64,000 nt of DNA from Bordetella hinzii LMG 13501 (GCF_001548475.1 NZ_LRUJ01000020.1:1-64000), one strand, 5' to 3'; shown: positions 7,689-20,608, numbered from the stretch's first letter. The notes: generated by a model not told the origin, from the sequence alone. Numbers and translations: made by a program.

Positions 7689-10177
7689 ACGCCAAATCTC
7701 TTGCGGCAGGCGCCGCGCTGGTGTCGCTGGCGCTCTTGCTGGCCCTGACCCTCAATAGCTATTACGTCTTCGTGCTCGCCAACATCGCGCTGATCGCGAT
7801 CGTGGGCATCGGCCTGAACGTGCTGCTGGGCCTCACGGGCCAGGTATCGTTCGGTCACGTAGGCTTCTATGCCATCGGCGCCTATACGGTGGCCATCCTC
7901 ACGACCAAGGCCGGCTGGGGCTTCTGGCCGGCCTGGGCCGCCGGCACGCTGCTGGCCGCCGCGATGGGCGCGCTGCTGGCGCTGCCCGCGCTGCGCGTGA
8001 AAGGGCCGTACCTCGCGATGATCACCATCGCCTTCAGCTTCATCGTGCAGCATGCCGCCGTGGAAATGCGCGATCTGACCGGCGGCCAGAGCGGCATCAT
8101 GGGCATCCCGCCGCCCAAGCTCTGGCCGGGCTGGGGGCCCGAGCAGACCGTGGCGATCCTGGCGATCGTGACAGCGGCCCTGGTGCTGGCGGCCTATGCG
8201 CGGCTGGCGCGCGGCAGTTGGGGCGCGGCGATGCGCGCCGTCAACGACAGCGAGACCGCGGCGCAATCGATCGGCCTGAACCCGCTGGCGATCAAGACCG
8301 CCGCATTCACGATCTCGGCCGCGGCGGCCGGCCTCGCGGGCGGGCTGTTCGCGCCGCTCTCGAGCTTCGTCACGGCCGAGACCTTCAGCTTCATGCAGTC
8401 CATCCTGTTCGTGCTGGTCGTGATCGTGGGCGGCGCGGGAAGCGTCGCCGGTCCGATCATCGGCGCGCTGATCGTCGGCGTGCTGCCCGAATTGCTCGCC
8501 TCGCTCGAGGCGTACCGGCTGCTGTTCTTCGGCGCCTTGCTGCTGCTCGTGCTGTGGGTCGCACCCGAGGGCGCGGTCGGGCTATGGCGGCAAATCCGCG
8601 TGGCGGGCCGGACCCCGCCGTCACCGGCCGCCGCGCACGGCGCCGAAGCCGGCCATGGCGAAGTGGCGCTGCCGCGGCGCGCCCGCGCGGTGCTCTCGGC
8701 CGAGGGCCTGGGCATGACCTTCGGTGGCGTGCGCGCGGTAAGCGACTTATCCATGACCGTGCCCGAGGGCGCTGTCACGAGCCTGATCGGCCCCAACGGC
8801 GCGGGCAAGACCACCGCGCTCAACATGATGAGCGGCTTCTATCGTCCTTCGGCGGGTGGCTTCACCCTGGGCGCGCGGCCCTTGGCGGGCCAGCCCGCCT
8901 TCCGCATCGCTCGCGCCGGCATCGCCCGCAGCTACCAGACCTCGCAGCTGTTCGGCACCCTGAGCGTCGAAGACAACGTCGTGCTCGCCATGGCGCGAGG
9001 GCGCCTGGGCGGGTTGTTCTCGGCCAGCCGCTTCCACGACGGCCAGGCGCGGGCGCGGGCGCGCGCGCTGCTGGCTTTCTGCGGCTACACGGGCGCGCCG
9101 CGCGCCCCGGCCGCCGGCCTGGCGCACGTCGACCGGCGCCTGGTGGAGATCGCCCGGGCGCTGGCCACCGATCCCGATGTCCTGCTGCTCGACGAACCTG
9201 CGGCCGGCCTGTCGCGCGAAGACAAGGACACCCTGGCGGCGCTGCTGCGCCGTATCGCCGACGCCGGCGTGGGCGTCGCGCTGGTCGAACACGACATGGC
9301 GCTGGTGATGGCCATCTCCAACCAACTCGTGGTGCTGGACGCCGGCCGCCGTCTCGCGGTGGGCACGCCCGCCGAAGTGCAGAACGATCCGGCGGTCAAG
9401 CAGGCCTACCTGGGCGAATCCTTGCAGGCACAATCCCCCGCGGCCCGCGCGCCGCGCACGGCCGGCGCCGAACTGCTGGGCGTGGCCGATCTGGTGGCGG
9501 GCTATGGCGCCGAGCCGGTGCTGCATGGCATCAGCCTGCAGGTGCGGGCGGGCGAAATGGTGGCGCTGCTGGGCGCCAACGGCGCGGGCAAGTCGACCTT
9601 GATGCGCACGCTGGCCGGCCTGCATCCCGCGCAGTCGGGCGGCATGCACATCGATGGCCACTCGCTCGAAGGCCGCGCCGCCGAGGACATCGTGGGCCTG
9701 GGCCTGGTGCTGGTGCCGGAAGGGCGCCAAGTGTTCCCCGAGCTTTCGGTGCTGGACAACATCCGCCTGGGCGCATTCCTGGACGCCACCGGCCGCGAGG
9801 CGCGCGTCGAAGAGATGCTGCTGCGCTTTCCGCGATTGCGCGAGCGCCTCCACCAGCGCGCCGGCCTGCTTTCGGGCGGCGAACAGCAAATGCTGGCCGT
9901 CGCCCGCGGCCTGATGAGCCGTCCGCGCGTGCTGCTGCTCGACGAGCCTTCGCTGGGCCTCGCGCCCAAGGTGATCGCGGAGCTGTTCGCCGCCCTCGAT
10001 CGGCTGCGCAGCGAAAACATGACCATCCTGCTGGTCGACCAGATGGCCGGGCTGGCGCTGGCCCTGGCCGACCGCGCCTACGTGGTCGAAAGCGGGAGGG
10101 TGATGGCCCAAGGCACGGCCGCCGAGATCGCCGCCAACGACGAGCTGGCCAAGGCCTATCTGGGTGGCCACGCCTGA
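7685..10177 (+). CDS. Fused LivM permease - LivG ATPase - LivF ATPase of branched-chain-type ABC importer
   Basis: One uninterrupted 830-residue frame combines three subunits that are normally separate. Residues 1 to about 300 are a LivM-like permease (NVLLGLTGQVSFGHVGFYAIGA near 50). The first ATPase runs from about 335 to 575, with Walker A GPNGAGKTT near 369 and Walker B LLLDEPAAGL. The second runs from about 594 to 830, with GANGAGKST near 629, signature LSGGEQQ and LLLDEPSLGLAP. The linkers (TPPSPAAAHGAEAGHG and SLQAQSPAARAPRTAG) are low-complexity. In ATPase 1 the usual signature glycine is missing: the segment reads LAHVDRRLVEIARAL where LivG proteins have a YGxQR-type motif. Coupled to the upstream permease by overlap. 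No internal stop or frameshift is needed to explain the fusion. Confidence 0.9.
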   Translation: MNAKSLAAGAALVSLALLLALTLNSYYVFVLANIALIAIVGIGLNVLLGLTGQVSFGHVGFYAIGAYTVAILTTKAGWGFWPAWAAGTLLAAAMGALLALPALRVKGPYLAMITIAFSFIVQHAAVEMRDLTGGQSGIMGIPPPKLWPGWGPEQTVAILAIVTAALVLAAYARLARGSWGAAMRAVNDSETAAQSIGLNPLAIKTAAFTISAAAAGLAGGLFAPLSSFVTAETFSFMQSILFVLVVIVGGAGSVAGPIIGALIVGVLPELLASLEAYRLLFFGALLLLVLWVAPEGAVGLWRQIRVAGRTPPSPAAAHGAEAGHGEVALPRRARAVLSAEGLGMTFGGVRAVSDLSMTVPEGAVTSLIGPNGAGKTTALNMMSGFYRPSAGGFTLGARPLAGQPAFRIARAGIARSYQTSQLFGTLSVEDNVVLAMARGRLGGLFSASRFHDGQARARARALLAFCGYTGAPRAPAAGLAHVDRRLVEIARALATDPDVLLLDEPAAGLSREDKDTLAALLRRIADAGVGVALVEHDMALVMAISNQLVVLDAGRRLAVGTPAEVQNDPAVKQAYLGESLQAQSPAARAPRTAGAELLGVADLVAGYGAEPVLHGISLQVRAGEMVALLGANGAGKSTLMRTLAGLHPAQSGGMHIDGHSLEGRAAEDIVGLGLVLVPEGRQVFPELSVLDNIRLGAFLDATGREARVEEMLLRFPRLRERLHQRAGLLSGGEQQMLAVARGLMSRPRVLLLDEPSLGLAPKVIAELFAALDRLRSENMTILLVDQMAGLALALADRAYVVESGRVMAQGTAAEIAANDELAKAYLGGHA

Positions 10178-10357
10178 TCCCGGCGGCAGGCCGGCGCCGC
10201 GAGCGCCTTGGCGCGCGGCGCACGAAACCAAGGTCCGGGCGCGGCATTGATAGCCCATCTTTATATCCGGGCTTACTGGCCGAAGGCGGCGACGGCCAGC
10301 GGACAATGGAGCCCTCCGGCCGTCGTGCCAGCGAAGTAACCCCCTCGGGATACGTAT

Positions 10358-10382
10358 GGAAAGGGCCCTCTCGGCCCTTTCC
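10358..10382. terminator. Inverted repeat between convergent ABC operon and glmS
   Basis: A perfect 10-base stem (10358-10367 with 10373-10382, 5-base loop) lies between the end of the ABC fusion gene and the end of glmS, where a two-way terminator is expected. Neither side has a real T tract, so it may be a weak terminator or an RNA-stabilising hairpin. Confidence 0.5.
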
Positions 10383-10452
10383 GAACGCACAACGTGACAC
10401 CGCGGTCAAGCAGACGGCACGCTCAACGTGGCGTCGAGTTGGGCGATGGCCC

Positions 10453-12285
<1,833 letters not shown>

Positions 12286-12430
12286 GAGCATAGCTCCTAT
12301 AAAGACAGTGTGCGCATTGTGCGCGCAGCCGCAAGAAATTTGATTTCTATATTAGCGTCTTCGTGAACGTTTATTTTTTTACAAATAAGTGATTAAATAT
12401 TCTTTCTTGACGGACAGATTATTGAAATAA

Positions 12431-12943
12431 ATGGTCGAAAATCCCTCTCCCGCCACCGGCTTGCCCGAGTTGGACGACCTGGATCGACGCATCCTGGAAC
12501 AACTGCAACGCGACAGCGCCCTGACCAACCAGGAATTGGCCCAGCGCGTGCATGCCTCGCCGCCGACCTGTCTGCGCCGCGTGCGCCGGCTGACCGAGAC
12601 CGGGGTGATCGCCCGCCAGGTCGCGCTGCTCGATGCCGCCAAGCTGGGGAGTTCGCTGACCGCCATTGTGGAGATTACGCTCGATGTGCAGGCGGCGGAA
12701 CGCCTGGATGAGTTCGAGCAATGGATGCTGGCCGAACCGGCCGTGCTGCAGTGCTACCGGGTCTCGCCAGGACCGGATTTCGTGGTCATCGTGCTGGTGC
12801 GCGATATGCCGGCCTACCATGCGCTGGCCCACCGCGCCTTCACGGCGCATGCCAATGTGCGCAATGTGCGGACGTTCTTCTCGGTGCATCGGGCCAAGTT
12901 CGAGACCCGGGTGGAGCTGCCGCCCGCCCAGCCGGCGGCCTGA
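12431..12943 (+). CDS. Lrp/AsnC-family transcriptional regulator
   Basis: 170 residues. The N-terminal helix-turn-helix (about 14-72) contains LDRRILEQLQRDSALTNQELAQRV and SPPTCLRRVRRL. The C-terminal RAM domain (about 80-155) has VEITLDVQAAERLDEFEQWM and GPDFVVIVLVRDM. These feast/famine regulators usually bind an amino acid. It is divergent from glmS across a short AT-rich gap and convergent with a glycosyltransferase gene, so its target is not obvious from position. No clear ribosome site precedes the ATG at 12431. Confidence 0.9.
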   Translation: MVENPSPATGLPELDDLDRRILEQLQRDSALTNQELAQRVHASPPTCLRRVRRLTETGVIARQVALLDAAKLGSSLTAIVEITLDVQAAERLDEFEQWMLAEPAVLQCYRVSPGPDFVVIVLVRDMPAYHALAHRAFTAHANVRNVRTFFSVHRAKFETRVELPPAQPAA

Positions 12944-13995
12944 TCAGCGCGCCAGGCGCTCGAACTCGGCCAGATAGCGCCGGCCCATTTCCGTGACGTC
13001 GTGCTCGCTGCGCACGTAGTCGTAGGCCCGCTGCGTGGCCTCGGCGCGGAAGGCCGCGTCATCCAGGCAGCGCGCCATGCCGCGGGCCATGGCCTCGTGG
13101 TCGCCCACGGCCACCAGCACGCCCCGGCCATCGGCCAGGCTTTCCTTGAGGCCGCCGGCGTCCGTGGAAACCACGGGCACCTTCTGCAGGAAGGCGTCCA
13201 GCACGCTGCTGCCCAGCGCTTCTTCGCTGGAGGCCATCACAAAGACGTCCATGATGCTGTAGAAGTCCTCGACGCCGTTGCGAAAGCCGGTGAACAGATA
13301 GACGTCCTCGATGCCCAGCTTGCGCGCTTCGGCGCGGGCCTCGGCCTCGCGGTCGCCGCCGGCGCCGAAATGCAGGAATACGAAATCCCGCCGCTGGCGG
13401 GCCAGTTCGCCGACCGCGCGCACCAGGGTCACGGGGTCCTTGTCGCGGATGAGCGCGGCCGATGTCGCCAGCACCTTGCGGCCCGCCAGCCCGAACTCCT
13501 CGACCAGGCTGGCGACATTGGCCGGGTCGATCACGTGCGGCTCGACGGCGCTGCGGATGATGACGGGCTCGATGCCCAGGCGGCGCGGCTCGCTGGCGGC
13601 CATTTCGCTGATGGCCACCAACAGGTCGACGTGACGCCATTTGAAGCCCGTCTTCCATTCTTCGCCGGGCTGGACCACGAAAGAAGTGCGGCGCGAAAAC
13701 ACCACCGGCCGCCGGTGCAGCAGCTTGGTCAGCACGGCCCAGGTATTGGTGTTGGCCGTCTGCGAATGCAGGACGTCGTAGCCGCGGCCATGGCGGGCCA
13801 GGAAGGCCAGCTGGCCCGGCACGTTGCGCACGCCGTGGGCCACGAAGCCTTCGGCGCGGGCGCGCTCCTGCAGCGGCCCGCCGGCTCGGCACAGCAGTTC
13901 GACCTGGTGGCCGGCCTTGCGGAAGGCTCGCATGCAATACAGCGTCTGCCGCTCCCCCCCGCGCCAGCCCTTCTCGAAGTTGAGCTGCAGGATCT

Positions 13996-13999
<4 letters not shown>
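12944..13999 (-). CDS. Glycosyltransferase family 4-like protein
   Basis: 351 residues of GT-B fold. The N-terminal half starts [19 protein letters not shown], with the glycine-rich acceptor loop and [11 protein letters not shown]. The C-terminal half has [35 protein letters not shown], a variant of the E-x7-E nucleotide-sugar motif. It probably transfers a sugar to LPS, a capsule-like polymer or a glycolipid. The ATG at 13999 overlaps the ugd stop as ATGA, so it is coupled to UDP-glucose dehydrogenase and may use a UDP-glucuronate-derived donor. The acceptor is unknown. Confidence 0.88.
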
Positions 14000-15318
<1,319 letters not shown>

Positions 15319-15371
15319 GCGCGCAGCCTCGTAAATCCTTGCGCTCCCCCAAGGAGGCGCTTCCGGCCGCC

Positions 15372-15399
15372 ATTATAGAAGCCGGCCCGGCCGCGTCAG
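15372..15399 (-). promoter_or_regulatory. Promoter of ugd
   Basis: Minus strand: -35 CTGACG, 16-base spacer, consensus -10 TATAAT. The -35 overlaps the last codons of the MFS gene, so ugd can be transcribed on its own. Confidence 0.5.
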
Positions 15400-16790
15400 G
15401 CGCCGGGCTGGCCGATCTTCCTGGCGATGCGCACTGAATTGACCACGATGGCCAGGCTGGCGCAGCAAGCCGCCGCCATCAGCCCCAGCGAGGGGCCGTG
15501 CGCGGCGCTCAGGCTGAAGGCGATGGCCACCAGGGCCGTGCCGAAGCTCTGGCCGAATACCCGGGTCGTGGCTTGCAGCCCGCCGGCCGCGCCGCTGCGC
15601 TGGCGCGGCGCGCCCGACAGCATGGCGCGATTGTTCGGCGTCTGGAAGAAACCGAAACCCACGCCGGTGACGAACATGCCGGCCATGATGCGGGCGTTGG
15701 ACGCATCCAGCGGCGAAAGCACCAGCCACAGCAGGCCCAGCACCATGGCGCCGGCTCCCACGCCCGAGAGCACGGCGGCCGAATAGCGGTCCGATAGAAA
15801 GCCGGCCGCCGGCGCGATCAGCCCGGTGCCCAGCGGCCAGGCCGCCATCAGCAGGCCCACCTCCAGATGGGGCCGTCCCAGGACGTGCTCGAAATAAAAG
15901 GGCAAGGACACATAGGAGGACATCTGTGCCGCGAAGGTGCAGGCCGAGGCCATGACGGCAAAGGCCACGGGCCGGATGCGCAGCAGATCGATGGGCACCA
16001 GCGGGGCAGTCTGTCCCCAACTACGGCGCACCAGCAGCAGGCCGGCCAGGATGGCCACGGCGATCAGGCCCAGGCTGCGCAGCACGTCCTGGGCCAGGGA
16101 ATCCACCCCCGAGATGAAGCAGCCCAGCGCGGCCATGGAAAGCAGGGCCGAGACGTAGTCCATGCGCGCCGTATTGCGCTGCACTTCGGGCAGGAACCGC
16201 AGGCCCATCATCAGCAGGATGCCGATGGGCAGGTTCACGGCGAAGATCCAGCGCCAGTGCGCCACGCTCAGGATGAAGGAACCCAGGGTCGGCCCCAGCA
16301 CCGACATCAGCGCCACCGTGGTGGCGTTGATGCTGATGCCGCGTCCCAGCATACGGGTGGGGTAGATGTTGCGCACCAGGCCGCCGAACATGCACATCAG
16401 CGTGGCCGCGCCTATGCCTTGCACCATGCGCGCCAGGCTCAGCTGCAGCAGCGAACCGGAGACGGCGCAGCCCAGCGACGCCAGGGTGAACAGCGCCAGG
16501 CCGATGGTGAACATGCGGCGAAAGCCGATGCGCTCGGCCACCGCCGACATGGGCAGCAGCATGGTGACCACCGCCAGGTTGTAGGCATTGATCACCCAGA
16601 CCGCCGCCGAGGGCGGAGAGTTCAGGTCCGCGGCGATGGTCGGCAGGGCGACGTTGGCGATGGTCGCGTCCAGCACCGACAGGCTCATGCCGGTGAGGAC
16701 CGTGGCGGCGGCGTAATAGCGCCGGGGCGTGGGCAGGCCATCCGGCGGCGCCTTGCCCTGCGCGCCGGCCAGGGGCGTGCCCGGGCTCAC
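15396..16790 (-). CDS. MFS transporter, DHA2/EmrB-QacA type
   Basis: 464 residues with about 13-14 hydrophobic spans. The family signs are [50 protein letters not shown] (motif D region), [10 protein letters not shown] and [27 protein letters not shown] (motif C). Members export drugs, dyes or other small toxic molecules by proton exchange. It starts with GTG at 16790, overlapping the glmU stop as GTGA. That links it to an essential gene, but I see no functional link. The substrate is unknown, and no MarR/TetR regulator is next to it. Confidence 0.9.
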   Translation of the reverse strand: MSPGTPLAGAQGKAPPDGLPTPRRYYAAATVLTGMSLSVLDATIANVALPTIAADLNSPPSAAVWVINAYNLAVVTMLLPMSAVAERIGFRRMFTIGLALFTLASLGCAVSGSLLQLSLARMVQGIGAATLMCMFGGLVRNIYPTRMLGRGISINATTVALMSVLGPTLGSFILSVAHWRWIFAVNLPIGILLMMGLRFLPEVQRNTARMDYVSALLSMAALGCFISGVDSLAQDVLRSLGLIAVAILAGLLLVRRSWGQTAPLVPIDLLRIRPVAFAVMASACTFAAQMSSYVSLPFYFEHVLGRPHLEVGLLMAAWPLGTGLIAPAAGFLSDRYSAAVLSGVGAGAMVLGLLWLVLSPLDASNARIMAGMFVTGVGFGFFQTPNNRAMLSGAPRQRSGAAGGLQATTRVFGQSFGTALVAIAFSLSAAHGPSLGLMAAACCASLAIVVNSVRIARKIGQPGA

Positions 16791-18160
16791 GATTTTTTGA
16801 CCGGACGCTTCCAGCCCGCGACCGTCGTCTGGCGCGCGCGCGACAGCGTCAGGGCATCGGCCGGCGCATCACGGGTCAGCGTGGTGCCCGCGCCCAGGGT
16901 CGCGCCCCGGCCCACGCGCACCGGCGCGACGAGCTGGGTATCGGAACCGATGAACACATCGTCCTCGATGATGGTGCGGTGTTTGTTCACGCCATCGTAG
17001 TTGCAGGTGATGGTGCCCGCCCCCACATTCACGCGCGCGCCGATGTCGGCATCGCCGATATAGGCCAGGTGATTGGCCTTGCTGCCTTCGCCCAGCACGG
17101 CATTCTTGATCTCGACGAAATTGCCGACATGCGCCTGGCGGCCCAGGTCGGCGCCCGGACGCAGGCGCGCATAAGGCCCCACGCGCCCCTCTTCGCCCAC
17201 CTTGGCCTGCTGCAGATGGCTGAAAGCCTCGATATGCGTGCCCGCGCCGATCTCGACGTCACGCAGCACGCAATGGGGACCGACGCGCACGCCGTCGCCC
17301 AGCGTCACCTTGCCTTCGAACACACAACCCACATCGATATAGACGTCGCGGCCGCACACCAGCGTGCCGCGCTGGTCAAAGCGCGCCGGGTCGGCCAGCG
17401 TCACGCCGGCCTCGAGCTGGCGGCGCGCCAGCTCCTGCTGCCAGCGGCGCTCCAGCTCGGCCTGCTGTACGCGGCTGTTCACGCCCAGGGTTTCCCAGCC
17501 GGCGCCCGGATGCGCGGCATGCACCGGCACGCCATCGGCCACGGCCAGGCCGATGATGTCGGTCAGGTAATACTCGCCCTGGGCGTTATTGTTGTCGATG
17601 CGGGTGAGCCAGTCTTTCAGCTTGGCGGTCGGGGCCACCAGGATGCCGGTGTTGACCTCCTGGATGGCGCGCTCCTGTTCGTTGGCATCCTTGTGTTCGA
17701 CGATGCGGACGATCTGGCCCTGGGCATCGCGCACGATGCGGCCATAGCCGGTGGCATCGGCGAGCACCTCGGTCAGCACCGCCACGCCCTGGCCGCGCGC
17801 CTGCATCAGGCGGCGCAGCGTCTCGGGCTGCACCAGCGGCACATCGCCGTAGAGCACCAGGGTCGCATCCTCGGCGCCGTCGCCGCCGGCCAGTTGCGGC
17901 ACGGCCTGCTGCACCGCGTGCCCGGTGCCATGCTGGGGACGCTGCAGCGCGAAGCTCAGGCCCGGCTCGCCGGCATAGGCGGCCTCGACCCGCTCGGCGC
18001 CATGGCCGACCACGACGATGATGCGCGCCGGATCGAGCTGGCGGGCGCTGTCCAGCACATGGCCGAGCATGGAGCGCCCGGCCAGCGTATGCAGCACCTT
18101 GGGCAGATCGGACTGCATGCGTTTGCCCAGTCCGGCGGCGAGAATCACGACATTAAGCAT
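16787..18160 (-). CDS. glmU: Bifunctional UDP-N-acetylglucosamine pyrophosphorylase / glucosamine-1-phosphate N-acetyltransferase
   Basis: 457 residues, close to E. coli GlmU (456). The N-terminal uridylyltransferase domain has [18 protein letters not shown]. The C-terminal left-handed beta-helix acetyltransferase (from about 250) has the hexapeptide repeats, [34 protein letters not shown] and [14 protein letters not shown] start at [10 protein letters not shown]. An ATG 9 bases upstream (MSSMLNV) is possible and sits closer to a weak AAGAG. It finishes UDP-GlcNAc synthesis begun by GlmS. Confidence 0.97.
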   Translation of the reverse strand: MLNVVILAAGLGKRMQSDLPKVLHTLAGRSMLGHVLDSARQLDPARIIVVVGHGAERVEAAYAGEPGLSFALQRPQHGTGHAVQQAVPQLAGGDGAEDATLVLYGDVPLVQPETLRRLMQARGQGVAVLTEVLADATGYGRIVRDAQGQIVRIVEHKDANEQERAIQEVNTGILVAPTAKLKDWLTRIDNNNAQGEYYLTDIIGLAVADGVPVHAAHPGAGWETLGVNSRVQQAELERRWQQELARRQLEAGVTLADPARFDQRGTLVCGRDVYIDVGCVFEGKVTLGDGVRVGPHCVLRDVEIGAGTHIEAFSHLQQAKVGEEGRVGPYARLRPGADLGRQAHVGNFVEIKNAVLGEGSKANHLAYIGDADIGARVNVGAGTITCNYDGVNKHRTIIEDDVFIGSDTQLVAPVRVGRGATLGAGTTLTRDAPADALTLSRARQTTVAGWKRPVKKS

Positions 18161-18226
18161 AGAAGACATAACTCTTGAAAATGACACGGGCGCCTGGGCG
18201 CCCGTGCGGAGACGAACGGAGCGCGC

Positions 18227-18979
18227 CTAGCCGGCGCGCGTGGATTTGCGGACCACCTTGCTGGCCGCGCGCGCCCCGCGCGGGGCGGCGGCCGGCTTGG
18301 ACGGGTCGGACTTGGCGGTCTTGCGCGGCGCGGCCTTCTTGGCCGCGGCAGGCGCCTTGCCCGCCTTGGCCGTCTTGGCGGCGGCGGGCTTGGCCTCGGC
18401 GGCCTCCATGCCCGGCATCATGGCCGGCAGACTGGCCGCGGTGGCCGCGGCGATCTGGCTGAACTGCTGGTTGAGCAGATCCCACCAGGCTTGCGAGGCC
18501 GACTGGGCCGCCTCGTTGACGCGGTCGGGCGCGGGCGGGACGGGATCGGCCGCGGCCTGCGGCGCTGCCGCCTGCGGCGCGGCGGGCTTGTCTTCGGCCC
18601 GGCCCGGCTTCAGGCCCAGCGCGACCTCCAGCGGCGAAGCCTCGCCCTCGGCGGCCGAGGGCATGCCCGAGACGGAACCCACGAAGGAGCGCAAGGTGGC
18701 GATGGTGGCGCGCTGGACCTCCATGCCCTGGATGGTGCTGGACAGCATCTGCAGGTTCAGCCTGAGCCAACCCTCGACCGTACGCAATTCGGCGATACGG
18801 CGTTCCAGCTCCTCCAGGTTCAAGGGCGGGGTCAGCGGCAGGCTCTGGCCCAGTCCGCCCGGACCGGCCAGCCCCGCCCAGGCCTGGCGCATCATCTCCA
18901 TGCTGGCCAGCAGCGGATTGCCGGAAAGCTCGGAGTTCTGGCCCATGCCAGGCAGGACGAAGGGGTTGGAATCAGTCAT
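18227..18979 (-). CDS. PhaM-like polyhydroxyalkanoate granule-associated protein
   Basis: 250 residues. The N-terminal part (PFVLPGMGQNSELSGNPLLASMEMMRQAWAGL, then LEELERRIAELRTVEGWLRLNLQML) matches my memory of PhaM, which activates PHA synthase and tethers PHB granules to the nucleoid in Burkholderiales. The C-terminus is a histone-like Ala/Lys/Pro tail (AKPAAAKTAKAGKAPAAAKKA) that would bind DNA. The ATG at 18979 follows GGAG at good spacing. No phaC, phaA or phaB gene is in the window. The tail composition is low-complexity, so only the N-terminal half supports the family call. Confidence 0.75.
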   Translation of the reverse strand: MTDSNPFVLPGMGQNSELSGNPLLASMEMMRQAWAGLAGPGGLGQSLPLTPPLNLEELERRIAELRTVEGWLRLNLQMLSSTIQGMEVQRATIATLRSFVGSVSGMPSAAEGEASPLEVALGLKPGRAEDKPAAPQAAAPQAAADPVPPAPDRVNEAAQSASQAWWDLLNQQFSQIAAATAASLPAMMPGMEAAEAKPAAAKTAKAGKAPAAAKKAAPRKTAKSDPSKPAAAPRGARAASKVVRKSTRAG

Positions 18980-18990
18980 TCGGTCTCCGG

Positions 18991-19608
18991 TCAACGCGGC
19001 AGCAATTGATTGTTTTCGACACGGACCTGAGCGCCCTGGCCATAGGCGAAGGGCTGCGCGCTATGGAACAAGCGCTTGCTGCCGTCGGCCATGCGCACGG
19101 TCAACTCGTATTGGGTCACGGTTTCTTGCTGCCTAATATTACGCTCGACTTCACGGCCTGCCAAAGCGCCGCCGACCGCGCCCAGGACCGTCAGCGCGTC
19201 CTTGCCGTGGCCGCCGCCGAATTGATTGCCGACCACGCCGCCGACCACCCCGCCGGCCACGGTGCCGATGATGTGGTTGCTGTCATCCCGCTTGGGCACC
19301 TGGACCTGGCGCACGGACTCGACCACCCCGCAGGTCGGGCAGGCCGCGGGCGCCGGCGCGGGGCGCTGCGGCTCGGGAGCGGGCCTTGCGGCCTGGGGCG
19401 CGGGAGCCAGATTGGCTGACTCCGGCCCGCTGGTCGCCGCCTGTTCGGCGCTCATGGGCGGCGTGCCCTCGGGCACGCCGCCCTGCGCGGGGCTGCGGGG
19501 CAGCCAGCCCAGGATGGCGGCCACGCCGACGGCGCACAGCACGATGACAGCCACGGCGGCGCTGGCGAACAGGGGGTGGATCCGGCGCGTGCCGGTCGGG
19601 GTGCTCAT
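18991..19608 (-). CDS. Glycine-zipper 2TM-domain envelope protein (SlyB/17-kDa antigen-like)
   Basis: 205 residues. An N-terminal membrane anchor (about 14-36) is followed by a Pro/Ala-rich periplasmic linker with a CPTCG pair, then the glycine zipper IIGTVAGGVVGGVVGNQFGG (about 112-131) with ALTVLGAVGGALAGREVE, and a C-terminal beta domain (YELTVRMADGSKRLF). Such proteins insert the Gly-rich hairpin into the outer or inner membrane and contribute to envelope integrity. The stop lies 11 bases before the PhaM-like start, so the two are likely cotranscribed. Confidence 0.82.
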   Translation of the reverse strand: MSTPTGTRRIHPLFASAAVAVIVLCAVGVAAILGWLPRSPAQGGVPEGTPPMSAEQAATSGPESANLAPAPQAARPAPEPQRPAPAPAACPTCGVVESVRQVQVPKRDDSNHIIGTVAGGVVGGVVGNQFGGGHGKDALTVLGAVGGALAGREVERNIRQQETVTQYELTVRMADGSKRLFHSAQPFAYGQGAQVRVENNQLLPR

Positions 19609-19736
19609 GATGGCTCTCCTTGCGTACTAGACGGCCCGTTGTATAGCACCCGGCCGTCATTTCGGCTTATTGCTATGGTGACGCTTTGCAAAGCCTTGCC
19701 GATGGACAGACGGCTGCATTCTGGGACAATGCAGCC

Positions 19737-19964
19737 ATGGACACCGTCATCCCGCTGACCGACCTCGAACAAGCCATCAACTACTGGCGCAACCTCAGGC
19801 CCGCCCAAGGGGAAGAGGCTCGATTGTGCGCCGAAGCGGCGGCGCTTGCCACGCCCTACGCGATGATGATCGTGGCGCGCCGCCAGACCCTGGGCCTGGA
19901 CGAACTGGGCCCGGCCGCCCGCCAGGCCTACGATGCCTGGCGCGCCGCCATGCAAACGCCCTGA
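19737..19964 (+). CDS. DUF3717-type small protein
   Basis: 75 residues: MDTVIPLTDLEQAINYWR and later MMIVARRQTLGLDELGP. The LEQAINYWR helix and the short length fit DUF3717, a small Burkholderiales family of unknown function. A start 17 codons upstream is possible, but the MDTVIPL start matches the family better. It is convergent with sco, with only 12 bases between their ends. Confidence 0.75.
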   Translation: MDTVIPLTDLEQAINYWRNLRPAQGEEARLCAEAAALATPYAMMIVARRQTLGLDELGPAARQAYDAWRAAMQTP

Positions 19965-19976
19965 ACCCGGCGCGGT

Positions 19977-20585
19977 TCAGCGGCCGTCGACCAGCAGCTT
20001 GATATCGTTGGCCAGTGCCTGCGCGCCCAGGGTGTTGTTGGCCAGCACGCGCGACTCGCCCTTGCCGTCGATCAGATAGAACGCCGCCGTGTGGTCCATG
20101 GTGTAGCCGCCATCCTTGGTGGGCACCTTGGCGTAATAGGCCTTGAACGAAGCGGCGGCCTGCCTGAGCTGGTCTGGCGTTCCGGTCAAGGCCAGGAAAC
20201 GTTTATCGAAGCTCGTTACATATTGCTTGAGGATTTCCGGCGTATCGCGCTCGGGATCCACCGTCACCAGCAGCACCTGCACGCGATCGGCGTCCGGCCC
20301 CAGCGCCTGCATGACCTGGGCCATTTCGGCCAGCGAGGTCGGGCAGACATCCGGGCACTGCGTGAAGCCGAAGAACACCACCGTGACCTTGCCCGCGAAG
20401 TCTTTCAGCGTGCGGGGCTGGCCGTTCATGTCGGTCAGCGCCATGTTCTTGCCCAGCTGCGTGCCGGTGATGTCGCTGCCCTTGAAAGGCGGCGGCGTTT
20501 CGCCGCAAGCGACCAGGGCTCCCAGGACGGTCACGGCGGCAATGGCCTGCACGGCCCGGCGGCGGGCGGACGAAAACACGGACAT
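19977..20585 (-). CDS. SCO1/SenC-family copper chaperone lipoprotein
   Basis: 202 residues. The thioredoxin-like fold delivers copper to the CuA site of cytochrome c oxidase. There is a lipobox ending at Cys27 (GALVAC), the metal-binding CPDVC pair (77-81), and the conserved histidine in TMDHTAAFYLID. It is the last gene of the cytochrome oxidase assembly block, 23 bases after ctaB. Confidence 0.93.
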   Translation of the reverse strand: MSVFSSARRRAVQAIAAVTVLGALVACGETPPPFKGSDITGTQLGKNMALTDMNGQPRTLKDFAGKVTVVFFGFTQCPDVCPTSLAEMAQVMQALGPDADRVQVLLVTVDPERDTPEILKQYVTSFDKRFLALTGTPDQLRQAAASFKAYYAKVPTKDGGYTMDHTAAFYLIDGKGESRVLANNTLGAQALANDIKLLVDGR

Positions 20586-20608
20586 GAAGCAAACCCCCGT
20601 CAAGAAGG

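Noticed and set aside
10358-10382. The perfect inverted repeat as a strong rho-independent terminator
   Set aside because: Neither strand has a T tract after the stem. I list it only as a probable weak terminator.
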